The notes under the pieces were generated by a model. That model did no database searches and was not told the DNA's origin. It worked only from the letters and a program-made list of their open reading frames with translations. This document shows, in pieces, positions 1 through 5,478 of a stretch of DNA of 5,478 nucleotides. The stretch spans positions 1 to 5,478 of the forward strand of contig JAUHYJ010000293.1 of the NCBI GenBank assembly GCA_030425785.1. The letters run 5' to 3'. Position 1 is the first letter of the stretch, and each line of letters begins with the position of its first letter. The translations under genes and the position numbers were made by a program. Origin of the DNA: Acidimicrobiia bacterium. GTDB lineage: Bacteria; Actinomycetota; Acidimicrobiia; Acidimicrobiales; Ilumatobacteraceae.

Positions 1-1
1 C

Positions 2-73
2 TCGACGACGGCACGTCCATCCGCACGATCGGTGGGGCAGATCGTGTTCCGTGCCGGCGACGATGTTCGATGA
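2..73 (+). CDS. Possible C-terminal end of an unidentified plus-strand gene (partial)
   Basis: One plus-strand frame entering from the left edge is open and stops at TGA 71-73, directly before a terminator-like hairpin that begins at 74. The visible tail ends in VGQIVFRAGDDVR. The stop position, and the fact that the hairpin's T-rich side is on the plus strand, suggest a plus-strand gene ending here, convergent with trpA. The piece is about 23 residues and matches no family I recognise. Another plus frame is also open across 1-73, and its codons at 1-40 end in G/C at least as often, so the frame choice is uncertain. The real gene could instead end before position 1. No function is proposed. 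Confidence 0.3.
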   Translation, partial: STTARPSARSVGQIVFRAGDDVR

Positions 74-110
74 CGAGGGCCCGGCAGCGCCGGGCCCTCG
101 TTGCGTTTTG
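74..110 (+). terminator. Intrinsic (rho-independent) terminator, plus strand
   Basis: A perfect 12-bp stem, CGAGGGCCCGGC (74-85) with GCCGGGCCCTCG (89-100), encloses a 3-nt loop AGC. It is followed by TTGCGTTTTG (101-110), a moderate T tract. The T-rich side lies on the plus strand, so the hairpin would end transcription arriving from the left edge. On the minus strand the hairpin lies about 65 bp past the trpA stop but is followed by no T run. It may block readthrough in both directions, but only the plus-strand role is well supported. Confidence 0.75.
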
Positions 111-123
111 CGGCCCGATCCGA

Positions 124-154
124 TCGAGTCGACGCAGGTCGATTCGACGCAGGT
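124..154. repeat. Two-copy 15-bp tandem repeat between terminator and trpA
   Basis: TCGAGTCGACGCAGG (124-138) is followed directly by TCGATTCGACGCAGG (139-153), with one mismatch; the next base, T, is also shared. The repeat lies in the short noncoding stretch downstream of the trpA stop. Only two copies are present. It is probably a local slippage duplication, and no function is visible. Confidence 0.6.
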
Positions 155-155
155 G

Positions 156-175
156 CGACGGCGACTCAGCCGTCG
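156..175 (-). other. Hairpin spanning the trpA stop codon
   Basis: CGACGGC (156-162) and GCCGTCG (169-175) are perfect 7-bp inverted arms around a 6-nt loop that contains the trpA TGA stop (166-168). No T run follows on the minus strand, so it is not a standard intrinsic terminator. It could be a 3'-end stability structure of the trpFBA transcript, or chance in GC-rich sequence. Confidence 0.4.
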
Positions 176-936
176 ATGGCGGCGCGCACCTCGGCGACGT
201 AGTCACCGACGGCGTCGGGGCCGTGCTCGATGAGCCGGCGCACCATCGAAGCACCCTGGATCACCCCGTCCGCGACCGCCACGGCCTGGCGGGCCTGATC
301 TGCGTTCGACACGCCGACGCCGACCAGCACGGGCACGTCGGTCACCGTCTTGAGTCGCCCGGCCAGTTCGGTCGCGGTGTCCGCGAGCGACGTGCGCTCG
401 CCGGTGACGCCGAGCAACCCGACCGAGTAGACGAATCCACGCGCACGCGCGGCGATGCGCGGGAGCCGCTCGTCCGGCGCCGTGGGCGCTGCGAGCATGA
501 CGGTCTCGACACCTTCGTGGTCGGCGGCGCGGCACCACGGCTCGGACTCCTCGAGCGGCAGATCGGGCAGGATGCATCCGGCGACCCCGGCCTCGACGAG
601 ACGGTGCGCGAACCGGCGGTGTCCGTCGTGGTGCACGAGGTTGTAGTACGTCATGACGACGAGTGGGATCTCGACGTCGAGCTCGGGCACCTGCTCGAGC
701 ACGGTGTGCGGCGTGGTGCCGGCGTCGAGCGCGGCCTGTGACGCCTGCTGGATGACCGGGCCGTCCATCACCGGGTCGGAGAACGGGATGCCGATCTCGA
801 CCGCGTCGGCGCCGTTGGCCGCGCACGCCCTGATCGCGTCCTGCCAACCCGGATAGCCGCCGGTGATGTACGGCACGAGCAACTTGCGCCCGGCGTCGCG
901 CGCCGCCCGCAGCGGCGTCTCGAGTGTGCCCGTCAC
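166..936 (-). CDS. trpA: Tryptophan synthase alpha subunit
   Basis: TrpA cleaves indole-3-glycerol phosphate to indole and glyceraldehyde-3-phosphate. It passes indole through a tunnel to TrpB in the cytoplasmic alpha2-beta2 complex. The protein is 256 aa, close to the usual 250-270, and is a TIM barrel. Catalytic Glu is E47 in [10 protein letters not shown] and catalytic Asp is D58 in SDPVMDGP, matching E. coli Glu49 and Asp60. PDLPLEES (124-131) and [10 protein letters not shown] (170-179) are the conserved loop regions over the active site; VGVGVS (205-210) lies near the phosphate-binding end. The start is GTG at 936-934: it overlaps the trpB stop by 4 bp (GTGA), which implies translational coupling, and gives the normal family length. 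The upstream Shine-Dalgarno is weak (GGGA only), as expected for a coupled gene. The frame stays open far upstream antisense to nothing useful and without family similarity, so a longer start is unlikely. Confidence 0.96.
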   Translation of the reverse strand: MTGTLETPLRAARDAGRKLLVPYITGGYPGWQDAIRACAANGADAVEIGIPFSDPVMDGPVIQQASQAALDAGTTPHTVLEQVPELDVEIPLVVMTYYNLVHHDGHRRFAHRLVEAGVAGCILPDLPLEESEPWCRAADHEGVETVMLAAPTAPDERLPRIAARARGFVYSVGLLGVTGERTSLADTATELAGRLKTVTDVPVLVGVGVSNADQARQAVAVADGVIQGASMVRRLIEHGPDAVGDYVAEVRAAIDG

Positions 937-2165
937 GACGTGGTCCCGTCGCCGGTGCCGTCGCCGAGTTCGCCGAGCACGTCCATCATCTGCGCGACGT
1001 CCTTGTCGCCGCGGCCCGACAGGTTCAGCACGACGACCTGGCCCTGCAGCGACGTCGCCTCGCGAGCCAGCCAGGCGATCGCGTGGGCCGACTCGAGCGC
1101 CGGGATGATGCCCTCGGTGCGCGAGAGCAGCTGGAACGCCTCGACGACCTCGTCGTCGGTGACGTTGGGGTACTCGGCCCGGCCGATCGACGCCAGGTAC
1201 GAGTGCTCGGGTCCGACACCCGGATAGTCGAGCCCGGCCGAGATCGACAACGCCTCTTCGACCTGCCCGAACTCGTCCTGCATGAGGAAGCTGCGCATCC
1301 CGTGCACGACGCCGGGCACACCCGACGCCACCGCCGCTCCCCCGGCGGGCTCGACCCCGACGAGACGGGCGTCGGTGTCGACGAAGCCGGAGAAGATCCC
1401 GATGGCGTTCGAGCCACCACCCACGCAGGCGACCACGACGTCGGGGTCGCGGCCGATCATGGCGCGGCACTGCTCGCGAGCCTCGTCACCGATCACACGG
1501 TGGAACTGGCGCACCATCCACGGATAGGGGTGCGGGCCCATCACCGAACCGAGGCAGTAGTGGGTGTTGCCCACCGTCGCGACCCAGTCGCGCATCGCCT
1601 CGTTGACGGCGTCCTTGAGGGTCTTCGATCCGCTCTGGACCGCCTCGACCTCGGCGCCGAGCAGCCGCATCCGGAACACGTTGAGCGCCTGGCGCTCGAC
1701 GTCGACCGCACCCATGTACACCTTGCACTCGAGGCCCATCAGCGCGGCCGCCGTCGCCGTCGCCACCCCGTGCTGGCCGGCGCCCGTCTCGGCGACGAGG
1801 CGCTCCTTGCCCATCCGCTTGGCGAGTAGGGCCTGGCCCAGCACGTTGTTGATCTTGTGCGAGCCGGTGTGGTTCAGGTCTTCGCGCTTGAGCAGCACGC
1901 GCACGCCGAGCTGTTCGCCGAGCCGGTGGCACTCGGTGAGCATCGACGGGCGTCCGGCGTAGTCGCGCAGGATCGCGTCGAGCTCGGCGCGGAAGTCGTC
2001 GTCGGACCACGCGGTGCGGAAGCCCGCCTCGAGCTCCTGGCACGCCGGCACGAGCGTCTCGGGGATGAAGCGCCCGCCGAACTCGCCGAAGCGCCCGGTG
2101 TCGGACGGTTCGGTCATCAGCGAATCCGGGTCGAAGCGTGCTGTGGTTGCAGCGGTCTCGGTCAT
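933..2165 (-). CDS. trpB: Tryptophan synthase beta subunit
   Basis: TrpB is the PLP enzyme that condenses indole with L-serine to give tryptophan, partnered with TrpA. At 410 aa it is a TrpB1-type protein, slightly longer than the 397-aa E. coli enzyme. The family signature [13 protein letters not shown] is at 26-38. The PLP Schiff-base lysine is K104 in GSHKINN, and the catalytic Glu is E126 in ETGAGQHG. The PLP phosphate-binding loop is GGGSN (249-253). [10 protein letters not shown] (312-321) carries the Asp equivalent to E. coli Asp305, and SGRGDKD (383-389) is the C-terminal cofactor-site motif. The ATG at 2165-2163 is chosen because GAGGTGG (2176-2170) lies 4 nt upstream. A second in-frame Met (residue 17) lacks that support, so the extra N-terminal residues are probably real. 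It starts 17 bp after trpF and overlaps trpA by 4 bp, so the three are almost certainly one operon. Confidence 0.97.
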   Translation of the reverse strand: MTETAATTARFDPDSLMTEPSDTGRFGEFGGRFIPETLVPACQELEAGFRTAWSDDDFRAELDAILRDYAGRPSMLTECHRLGEQLGVRVLLKREDLNHTGSHKINNVLGQALLAKRMGKERLVAETGAGQHGVATATAAALMGLECKVYMGAVDVERQALNVFRMRLLGAEVEAVQSGSKTLKDAVNEAMRDWVATVGNTHYCLGSVMGPHPYPWMVRQFHRVIGDEAREQCRAMIGRDPDVVVACVGGGSNAIGIFSGFVDTDARLVGVEPAGGAAVASGVPGVVHGMRSFLMQDEFGQVEEALSISAGLDYPGVGPEHSYLASIGRAEYPNVTDDEVVEAFQLLSRTEGIIPALESAHAIAWLAREATSLQGQVVVLNLSGRGDKDVAQMMDVLGELGDGTGDGTTS

Positions 2166-2169
2166 GGCA

Positions 2170-2176
2170 CCACCTC
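2170..2176 (-). promoter_or_regulatory. Ribosome binding site of trpB
   Basis: GAGGTGG on the minus strand sits in the 17-bp trpF/trpB gap, 4 nt from the ATG. It decides between the ATG at 2165 and the internal Met codon 17 in favour of the longer protein. Confidence 0.75.
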
Positions 2177-2182
2177 AGTGCG

Positions 2183-2836
2183 TCATTCGTCGGCCCAGTC
2201 GTAGGGCAATTCGTCGGGGCCGAGATAGGGGGTCGGAGCGGCAGCGCGCGCGTTCGCGATGAAGCGGCGTACCAGGGTCGGGTCCTTCGTGCCGGGCGAG
2301 GCTTCGACGCCGCTCGCGACGTCGACGCCCCACGGTTCGACCGCTTCGATCGCGCCGGCGACGTTGTCCGGGTCGAGCCCGCCGGCCAGGATCAGCCGAA
2401 CGGTGTCGGGCACGTCGCGAACGATGTTCCAGTCGAACAGCTTGCCGGTGCCGCCGCCGGGCGAATCGACCATCACCAGGTCGGTGCCGTACTGATCGGC
2501 CCGGGTCAGATGCGGCGAGTCGGCCCCGAACGTCTTGATGACGTAGCGGATGTTGTGGGCGATCTCGCGTGCTTGCTCGGGCGTCTCGTTGCCATGGAGC
2601 TGCACGGCCTTGACGCCCGATCGGTTCGCGATCTCTACGACCCGCGACGGGTGCTCGTTCTTGAACACACCCACGGTCAGCACCTCGGGCGGCAAACGGC
2701 GGGTGATGTCGTACACCGCCTGGGGGGCGACCTGACGCGTCGACGGCGCGAAGATGAACCCGACGGCGTCGGCACCCATCGCGACGGCGAAGAGCGCGTC
2801 GTCCTCGTTGGTCATCCCGCAGATCTTCACGAACAT
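2183..2836 (-). CDS. trpF: Phosphoribosylanthranilate isomerase
   Basis: TrpF carries out the Amadori rearrangement of N-(5'-phosphoribosyl)anthranilate to CdRP, the substrate of TrpC. It is a 217-aa single-domain TIM barrel. KICGMT (4-9) holds the catalytic cysteine C6, and the catalytic Asp is D124 in VMVDSP. GGGTGKLFDW (127-136), LAGGLDPDNV (150-159) and VDVASGVEASPGTKD (171-185) are TrpF signatures. The last ~15 residues, rich in P, D and E (ending YDWADE), look like a short tail past the usual end of the barrel. ATG at 2836 gives the canonical N-terminus (MFVKICGMT); no strong Shine-Dalgarno precedes it (GGGTGG is too close). An upstream in-frame GTG would add a basic stretch with no family support. 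It is the first gene of the trpFBA block, and its promoter should lie in the region divergent from the GNAT gene. Mycobacteria and streptomycetes lack trpF and use PriA instead. Confidence 0.96.
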   Translation of the reverse strand: MFVKICGMTNEDDALFAVAMGADAVGFIFAPSTRQVAPQAVYDITRRLPPEVLTVGVFKNEHPSRVVEIANRSGVKAVQLHGNETPEQAREIAHNIRYVIKTFGADSPHLTRADQYGTDLVMVDSPGGGTGKLFDWNIVRDVPDTVRLILAGGLDPDNVAGAIEAVEPWGVDVASGVEASPGTKDPTLVRRFIANARAAAPTPYLGPDELPYDWADE

Positions 2837-2905
2837 GCCACCCGAACGGTACCCCGACCGGCGCCCGATCACCTTGATCGAATTCGTGGATGCGACACTG
2901 GCCCG
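2837..2905. promoter_or_regulatory. Divergent trpF / GNAT intergenic region
   Basis: These 69 bp separate the start codons of trpF (leftward) and the GNAT gene (rightward), so promoters for both should lie here or just inside the genes. I could not find a convincing -35/-10 pair on either strand; TTGATC at 2874-2879 is the best -35-like hexamer for the rightward gene but has no good -10 partner. No leader peptide with clustered Trp codons, and no attenuator-like terminator, is visible before trpF. Confidence 0.55.
2866..2880. promoter_or_regulatory. Operator-like dyad between trpF and GNAT gene
   Basis: CGATCA (2866-2871) and TGATCG (2875-2880) are perfect 6-bp inverted arms around CCT. The site is immediately followed by the overlapping palindrome CGAATTCG (2879-2886). 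It lies about 30 bp from the trpF ATG and 26 bp from the GNAT ATG, a position from which a dimeric regulator could act on both genes. No known operator is recognised, so the role is inferred from symmetry and location. Confidence 0.35.
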
Positions 2906-3334
2906 ATGCCGCAGCGGATCCGGGACCTCAGCGCAGGGCCGTCTGCGGACATCGCCGCAGCGCTCGACGCGATCGACCCCGCCGACCGGGACACGAGCGG
3001 GACGCCGGCGTTCGTCGCTGACCCGAACGGGTTCCTGCTCGTGGCCGACGTCGACGATCGCCCGGTCGGCCTGGCGTGGGGAGCTCACGTCCGCTACCCG
3101 TACGGGCGGCGGATGACCTACCTCCACCAACTCGACGTCGTCGAGCACGCACGTCGCAGCGGAATCGGCACTGCGCTCGTCGAGGCGGCGATGCAGCTCG
3201 GCCGCGCCGCCGGGTCGTCGAAGTTCTGGCTGTCGACCGGCGCGCACAACGAGGTGGCGCAGGCGGTGTACGACCGCCTCGGCGGAGCGCGCAAGCCCCT
3301 CGGCGACGTGAACTACTGGTGGGACCTCGACTGA
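2906..3334 (+). CDS. GNAT-family N-acetyltransferase, AAC(3)-I-like pattern
   Basis: This 142-aa single-domain GNAT protein should transfer an acetyl group from acetyl-CoA to an amine; the substrate is unknown. After a predicted strand FLLVADVDDRPVGLAWG (43-59) comes motif A, LHQLDVVEHARRSGIGTAL (73-91). It contains the acetyl-CoA pyrophosphate-binding RRSGIG (83-88), followed by a helix. Motif B is NEVAQAVYDRLGG (115-127), and the protein ends in an aromatic strand NYWWDLD. The short length, the tyrosine before motif A and the terminal aromatic-plus-DL strand recall the AAC(3)-I group by memory, but this does not establish aminoglycoside resistance. The ATG at 2906 is used because no other start codon lies near in frame and the N-terminus fits. 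No clear Shine-Dalgarno is seen (only CACTGGCCCG upstream). It is the only complete plus-strand gene here: divergent from trpF and convergent with the STAS_2 gene, with 33 bp between stops. Confidence 0.88.
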   Translation: MPQRIRDLSAGPSADIAAALDAIDPADRDTSGTPAFVADPNGFLLVADVDDRPVGLAWGAHVRYPYGRRMTYLHQLDVVEHARRSGIGTALVEAAMQLGRAAGSSKFWLSTGAHNEVAQAVYDRLGGARKPLGDVNYWWDLD

Positions 3335-3367
3335 TCGCCGCCGCGTCCGGCCGCCCGAACGCGTGGC

Positions 3368-3730
3368 TCAGCCGGAGACCCAGGCGACGGCGTCGTCGTA
3401 CTCGTCGACGTGGAAGCTCCGAGCCTCACCAGGCATCAGCCAACTCACCGCCGTGATGGCGCGACGCATCCAGGTGGCATCGGTGACGACGGCGATCCGG
3501 TCGTAGGCCGTGAACGTCCGCATGCCGAGCTTGGCGTCCTCCCACATGGCATCGGCCTCGTAGCCGGTGAACTCCTCCCCCAGCACGTACAGCAGCCGGA
3601 TCTTGTCGTGCCTGGCGCGTGCAGCGTCGATCGCCGGCACGAGGACGTCCTCGTAGTCGTCGTCCTCCACCTCGCCACTGGCCCGGACCCCGACCACATG
3701 GTCGGGCAGGCCGTCGATCAACGTCAGCAT
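3368..3730 (-). CDS. SpoIIAA-like (STAS_2 / DUF3478) protein
   Basis: This 120-aa soluble protein fits the SpoIIAA-like STAS_2 family, whose members are small alpha/beta proteins of unclear function, distantly related to anti-anti-sigma factors. Family-like features in order: GEVEDDDYEDVLVPAID (19-35), the strand KIRLLYVL (43-50), MWEDAKLGM (62-70), the core strand YDRIAVVTDATWMR (76-89), and the C-terminal FHVDEYDDAVAWV (106-118). No signal peptide or membrane segment is seen. The classical SpoIIAA phospho-serine motif is not evident, so a sigma-factor role should not be assumed. The start at 3730 is firmly set by AGGAGG at 3743-3738, 7 nt upstream. It lies 55 bp after trpC in the same direction and could be cotranscribed with it. 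No terminator with a T run is visible in the 33 bp separating it from the convergent GNAT gene. Confidence 0.85.
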   Translation of the reverse strand: MLTLIDGLPDHVVGVRASGEVEDDDYEDVLVPAIDAARARHDKIRLLYVLGEEFTGYEADAMWEDAKLGMRTFTAYDRIAVVTDATWMRRAITAVSWLMPGEARSFHVDEYDDAVAWVSG

Positions 3731-3737
3731 GACCACG

Positions 3738-3743
3738 CCTCCT
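3738..3743 (-). promoter_or_regulatory. Strong ribosome binding site of the STAS_2 gene
   Basis: AGGAGG on the minus strand is a full Shine-Dalgarno core, 7 nt from the ATG at 3730. It is the best ribosome site in the window, and it rules out the longer upstream reading frame that runs through it into antisense-frame trpC sequence. Confidence 0.8.
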
Positions 3744-3785
3744 GTCGCTCGGGGCGCGCCGACCGTCGACACACCCAACCGGACG

Positions 3786-4562
3786 TCAGACCGTGAGCTC
3801 ACCGATCGTCGCGGCCGGATCGCCCGAGGTGACCAACGTCTCGCCCACCAGGATCGCGTCGAATCCGGCAGCACGCAACGAGCGCGCGTCGGTGGCGTCC
3901 CGCACGCCCGACTCGGCGACCCGGACGACCGTGGCGGGGATCGACCGACCGACCCGCACGGCACGCGCGTGGTCGACCTGGAACGTGACGAGGTCGCGCT
4001 GGTTGACCCCGACGAGCGTCGCCCCGGCCGCCAACGCGATCTCGAGCTCGGCTTCGTCGTGGATCTCGACGAGCGCGTCGAGCCCGATGTCGGTGGCCAA
4101 CGCGTGCATCTCGGCCAACTCGGCAGGGTCGAGGGCCGCTGCGATCAACAGCACGCAGTCGGCACCCATCAGCCTGGCGTCCGCGACATCGTGCATCGAG
4201 ACCGTGAAGTCCTTCCGGATGGTCGGCAGCGAGCAGGCAGCGCGGGCCGCCTGCAAGTCGTCGACCGAGCCCCCGAAGAACTCGGCGTCGGTGAGGACCG
4301 ACATGCAGGTCGCGCCACCACGCTCGTAGGTGGCGGCCAGGTCGGCCGGGTCGAGATCGGCGAAGAGATCGCCCTTCGACGGCGACCGACGCTTGATCTC
4401 GCTGATCACGGCGAGCCGGTCGGCAGCGCGCAGCGCATCGGCGAAGCCACGAGTCGGCGGCATCGAACGCGCGGAGGCGACGAGTTCGTCGAGCGACCGC
4501 GTGTCGGCCGCGGCGACCTCACGGTGCCGGGCGAGGATGTTGTCGAGATAGGTCGTCGTCAT
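3786..4562 (-). CDS. trpC: Indole-3-glycerol phosphate synthase
   Basis: TrpC closes and decarboxylates CdRP to indole-3-glycerol phosphate, the substrate of TrpA. It is a 258-aa monofunctional TIM barrel, not fused to TrpF as in E. coli. Active-site residues visible: E55 and K57 in SEIKRRSPSKG, the general-acid lysine K117 in IRKDF, E166 in LVEIHDEAE, N187 in VGVNQRDL, and E217-S218 in VAESGV. ATG at 4562 gives the typical N-terminus (TYLDNILARHREVAA); GGAAGA lies 6 nt upstream as a moderate Shine-Dalgarno. It follows glyS by 39 bp in the same direction, an atypical partner, so it may be read through from glyS or have its own promoter. No convincing promoter is seen in that gap. Downstream is the STAS_2 gene, and the rest of the trp genes lie beyond the oppositely oriented GNAT gene. 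Confidence 0.96.
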   Translation of the reverse strand: MTTTYLDNILARHREVAAADTRSLDELVASARSMPPTRGFADALRAADRLAVISEIKRRSPSKGDLFADLDPADLAATYERGGATCMSVLTDAEFFGGSVDDLQAARAACSLPTIRKDFTVSMHDVADARLMGADCVLLIAAALDPAELAEMHALATDIGLDALVEIHDEAELEIALAAGATLVGVNQRDLVTFQVDHARAVRVGRSIPATVVRVAESGVRDATDARSLRAAGFDAILVGETLVTSGDPAATIGELTV

Positions 4563-4576
4563 CGAGCATCTTCCAT
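4559..4576 (-). other. Candidate 5-residue minicistron overlapping the trpC start
   Basis: On the minus strand, ATG at 4576 opens a frame encoding MEDAR that stops at TGA 4561-4559. The TGA overlaps the trpC ATG as ATGA, the classic coupling arrangement. The GGAAGA proposed as the trpC Shine-Dalgarno lies inside it, and its own upstream sequence has no strong Shine-Dalgarno. It contains no Trp codon, so it is not a classical attenuation leader. It may be chance. Confidence 0.2.
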
Positions 4577-4583
4577 GGTGTGC

Positions 4584-4605
4584 CTGACCCCGATCGGACG
4601 GTCAG
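4584..4605 (-). other. Inverted repeat spanning the glyS stop codon
   Basis: CTGACC (4584-4589) and GGTCAG (4600-4605) form a 6-bp stem with a 10-nt loop that contains most of the palindrome CCGATCGG. One arm includes the glyS TGA (4604-4602). No T tract follows in either direction, so it is not a typical intrinsic terminator. It could mark an RNA-processing or stability element between glyS and trpC. Confidence 0.3.
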
Positions 4606-5478
4606 AAGCCGAGCTTGGCGGACACGGTGGCGACGAGGTCGTCGATCGGGACGCGGACCTGCTCCATCGTGTCCCGGTCGCGGACGGTGACGGCCTGGTC
4701 GTCGAGGCTGTCGAAGTCGACGGTGACCGCGAGCGGGGTGCCGATCTCGTCCTGGCGGCGGTAGCGCTTGCCGATCGACTGCGTCTCGTCGTACTCGACC
4801 ATGTACCGGTCGCTCAGGAGCGAGCGGACCTCGTGCGCGAGCGGCGTCAGCGTGTCCTTCTTCGACAACGGCAGGACGGCGACCTGGTACGGGGCGAGCC
4901 GCGGGTGCAGACGCAGCACGGTGCGGATGTCGCTCTTGTCGCCGTCGCCGACCTCTTCCTCGTCGTAGGCGGCCAGCAGGAACGCCGCCATGGTGCGCGT
5001 GGCGCCGGCCGCCGGCTCGATCACGTACGGCACGTACCGCTCGTTGTTCTGCTGGTCGAAGTAGTCGAGGCGTTCACCCGAGTGTTCGCTGTGCTGCTTG
5101 AGGTCGTAGTCGGTGCGCTGAGCGATGCCCTCGAGCTCGTCCCAGCCCCACGGGAACATGAACTCGACGTCCGAGGTACCCGCCGAGTAGTGCGACAGCT
5201 CGTCATCGTCGTGGGCGCGGATGCGCAGCATGTCGGCAGGGATGCCGTGGCGCACGTACCAGTCGAGCCGCTCGTTGCACCAGAACTCGTACCACTGCGC
5301 GCTCTCGGCCGGCGGCACGAAGAACTCGAGCTCCATCTGCTCGAACTCGCGCGTGCGGAAGATCCAGTTCTGCGGCGTGATCTCGTTGCGGAAGCTCTTG
5401 CCGACCTGGGCGATGCCGAACGGCGGCTTCTTGCGGGTGGTCTGGAGCACCTGCCCGAAGTTCGTGAACATGCCCTGC
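4602..5478 (-). CDS. glyS: Glycyl-tRNA synthetase, C-terminal part (partial at window edge)
   Basis: GlyRS charges tRNA-Gly with glycine using ATP. This is the single-chain class II homodimeric type (alpha2, sometimes called glyQS), not the separate alpha/beta type. About 291 codons are visible of a family length near 450-470; the N-terminal third lies beyond the right edge. Numbering from the first visible residue: class II motif 2 is SFRNEITP...[14 protein letters not shown] (28-53) with the ATP-binding Arg at R30. The GlyRS signature [13 protein letters not shown] is at 114-126, and motif 3 is [14 protein letters not shown] (153-166) with R161. The anticodon-binding domain runs from about 188 to the end ([32 protein letters not shown] at 234-250). 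The frame is open through 5478, so the internal Met near 5471 is not the start. No frameshift is seen. trpC follows on the same strand. Confidence 0.95.
   Translation of the reverse strand, partial: QGMFTNFGQVLQTTRKKPPFGIAQVGKSFRNEITPQNWIFRTREFEQMELEFFVPPAESAQWYEFWCNERLDWYVRHGIPADMLRIRAHDDDELSHYSAGTSDVEFMFPWGWDELEGIAQRTDYDLKQHSEHSGERLDYFDQQNNERYVPYVIEPAAGATRTMAAFLLAAYDEEEVGDGDKSDIRTVLRLHPRLAPYQVAVLPLSKKDTLTPLAHEVRSLLSDRYMVEYDETQSIGKRYRRQDEIGTPLAVTVDFDSLDDQAVTVRDRDTMEQVRVPIDDLVATVSAKLGF

Noticed and set aside
70..741. Long plus-strand open frame (223 codons) antisense to trpA
   Set aside because: It lies entirely opposite well-supported trpA, begins inside the terminator region, and its protein is a low-complexity R/G/H/D-rich product typical of antisense frames in GC-rich genes.
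937..1470. Extension of the trpA frame inside trpB
   Set aside because: The GTG at 936 gives normal TrpA length and 4-bp coupling with trpB; the upstream residues are arginine-rich shadow translation.
924..1829. 301-codon plus-strand open frame antisense to trpB
   Set aside because: trpB is certain on the other strand with all catalytic motifs. The antisense product is rich in H, R, D and L without domains, as expected from high G/C third positions.
2138..2905. N-terminal extension of the GNAT frame to 398 codons
   Set aside because: The extension runs antisense across all of trpF; GNAT similarity and domain length begin only at the ATG at 2906.
2837..2905. Trp leader peptide or attenuator before trpF
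   Set aside because: There is no short frame with adjacent Trp codons and no terminator/antiterminator pair in the 69 bp.
2837..3247. Upstream extension of the trpF frame over the GNAT gene
   Set aside because: The TrpF barrel begins at MFVKICG. The upstream residues are low-complexity and antisense to a GNAT gene with clear motifs.
3335..3367. Bidirectional terminator between the convergent GNAT and STAS_2 genes
   Set aside because: Only a 5-bp CGCGT/ACGCG pairing with a long loop and no T run is visible.
3731..3964. Longer start for the STAS_2 gene inside trpC
   Set aside because: The AGGAGG site 7 nt before 3730 and the family length fix the start; the extension would be out-of-frame trpC sequence.
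1..5478. CRISPR arrays, insertion sequences, tRNA or rRNA genes, prophage or defence genes
   Set aside because: No repeat-spacer pattern, transposase, terminal inverted repeats, RNA-gene signatures or phage-like proteins were seen on either strand; almost all sequence is housekeeping coding DNA.

Overview
The window reads as high-GC actinobacterial chromosome, roughly two-thirds G+C by eye with strongly G/C-ending codons in every confident gene. The TrpA/TrpB sequences look actinobacterial. A stand-alone trpF is present, whereas mycobacteria and streptomycetes use the bifunctional PriA instead. Together these point away from those genera and fit a lineage such as the Acidimicrobiia. That placement is inference; no marker gene here settles it.

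Layout from right to left, following the minus strand, which carries most genes. The C-terminal two-thirds of glycyl-tRNA synthetase (4602-5478) runs off the right edge. It is followed 39 bp later by trpC (3786-4562) and 55 bp after that by a small SpoIIAA-like (STAS_2) protein gene (3368-3730). A GNAT acetyltransferase gene on the plus strand (2906-3334) then interrupts the run, converging on the STAS_2 gene and divergent from trpF. Next comes a tight minus-strand trpF-trpB-trpA block (2836 down to 166), with a 17-bp trpF/trpB gap and a 4-bp trpB/trpA overlap. The left end holds a perfect 12-bp hairpin with a T-rich tail, oriented to end a plus-strand gene whose last codons may be at 2-73.

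Functionally, trpF, trpC, trpB and trpA encode the last four steps of tryptophan synthesis: phosphoribosylanthranilate to CdRP, then indole-3-glycerol phosphate, then indole, then tryptophan. Catalytic residues are visible in all four. trpE, trpG and trpD are not in the window. GlyRS is a housekeeping gene. The STAS_2 and GNAT proteins have no evident role in the pathway.

No wholly new system is apparent. The points most worth a second look are the split trp locus with its two inserted small genes, an operator-like dyad in the 69-bp trpF/GNAT divergent region, a five-residue minicistron overlapping the trpC start, and hairpins that span the trpA and glyS stop codons.
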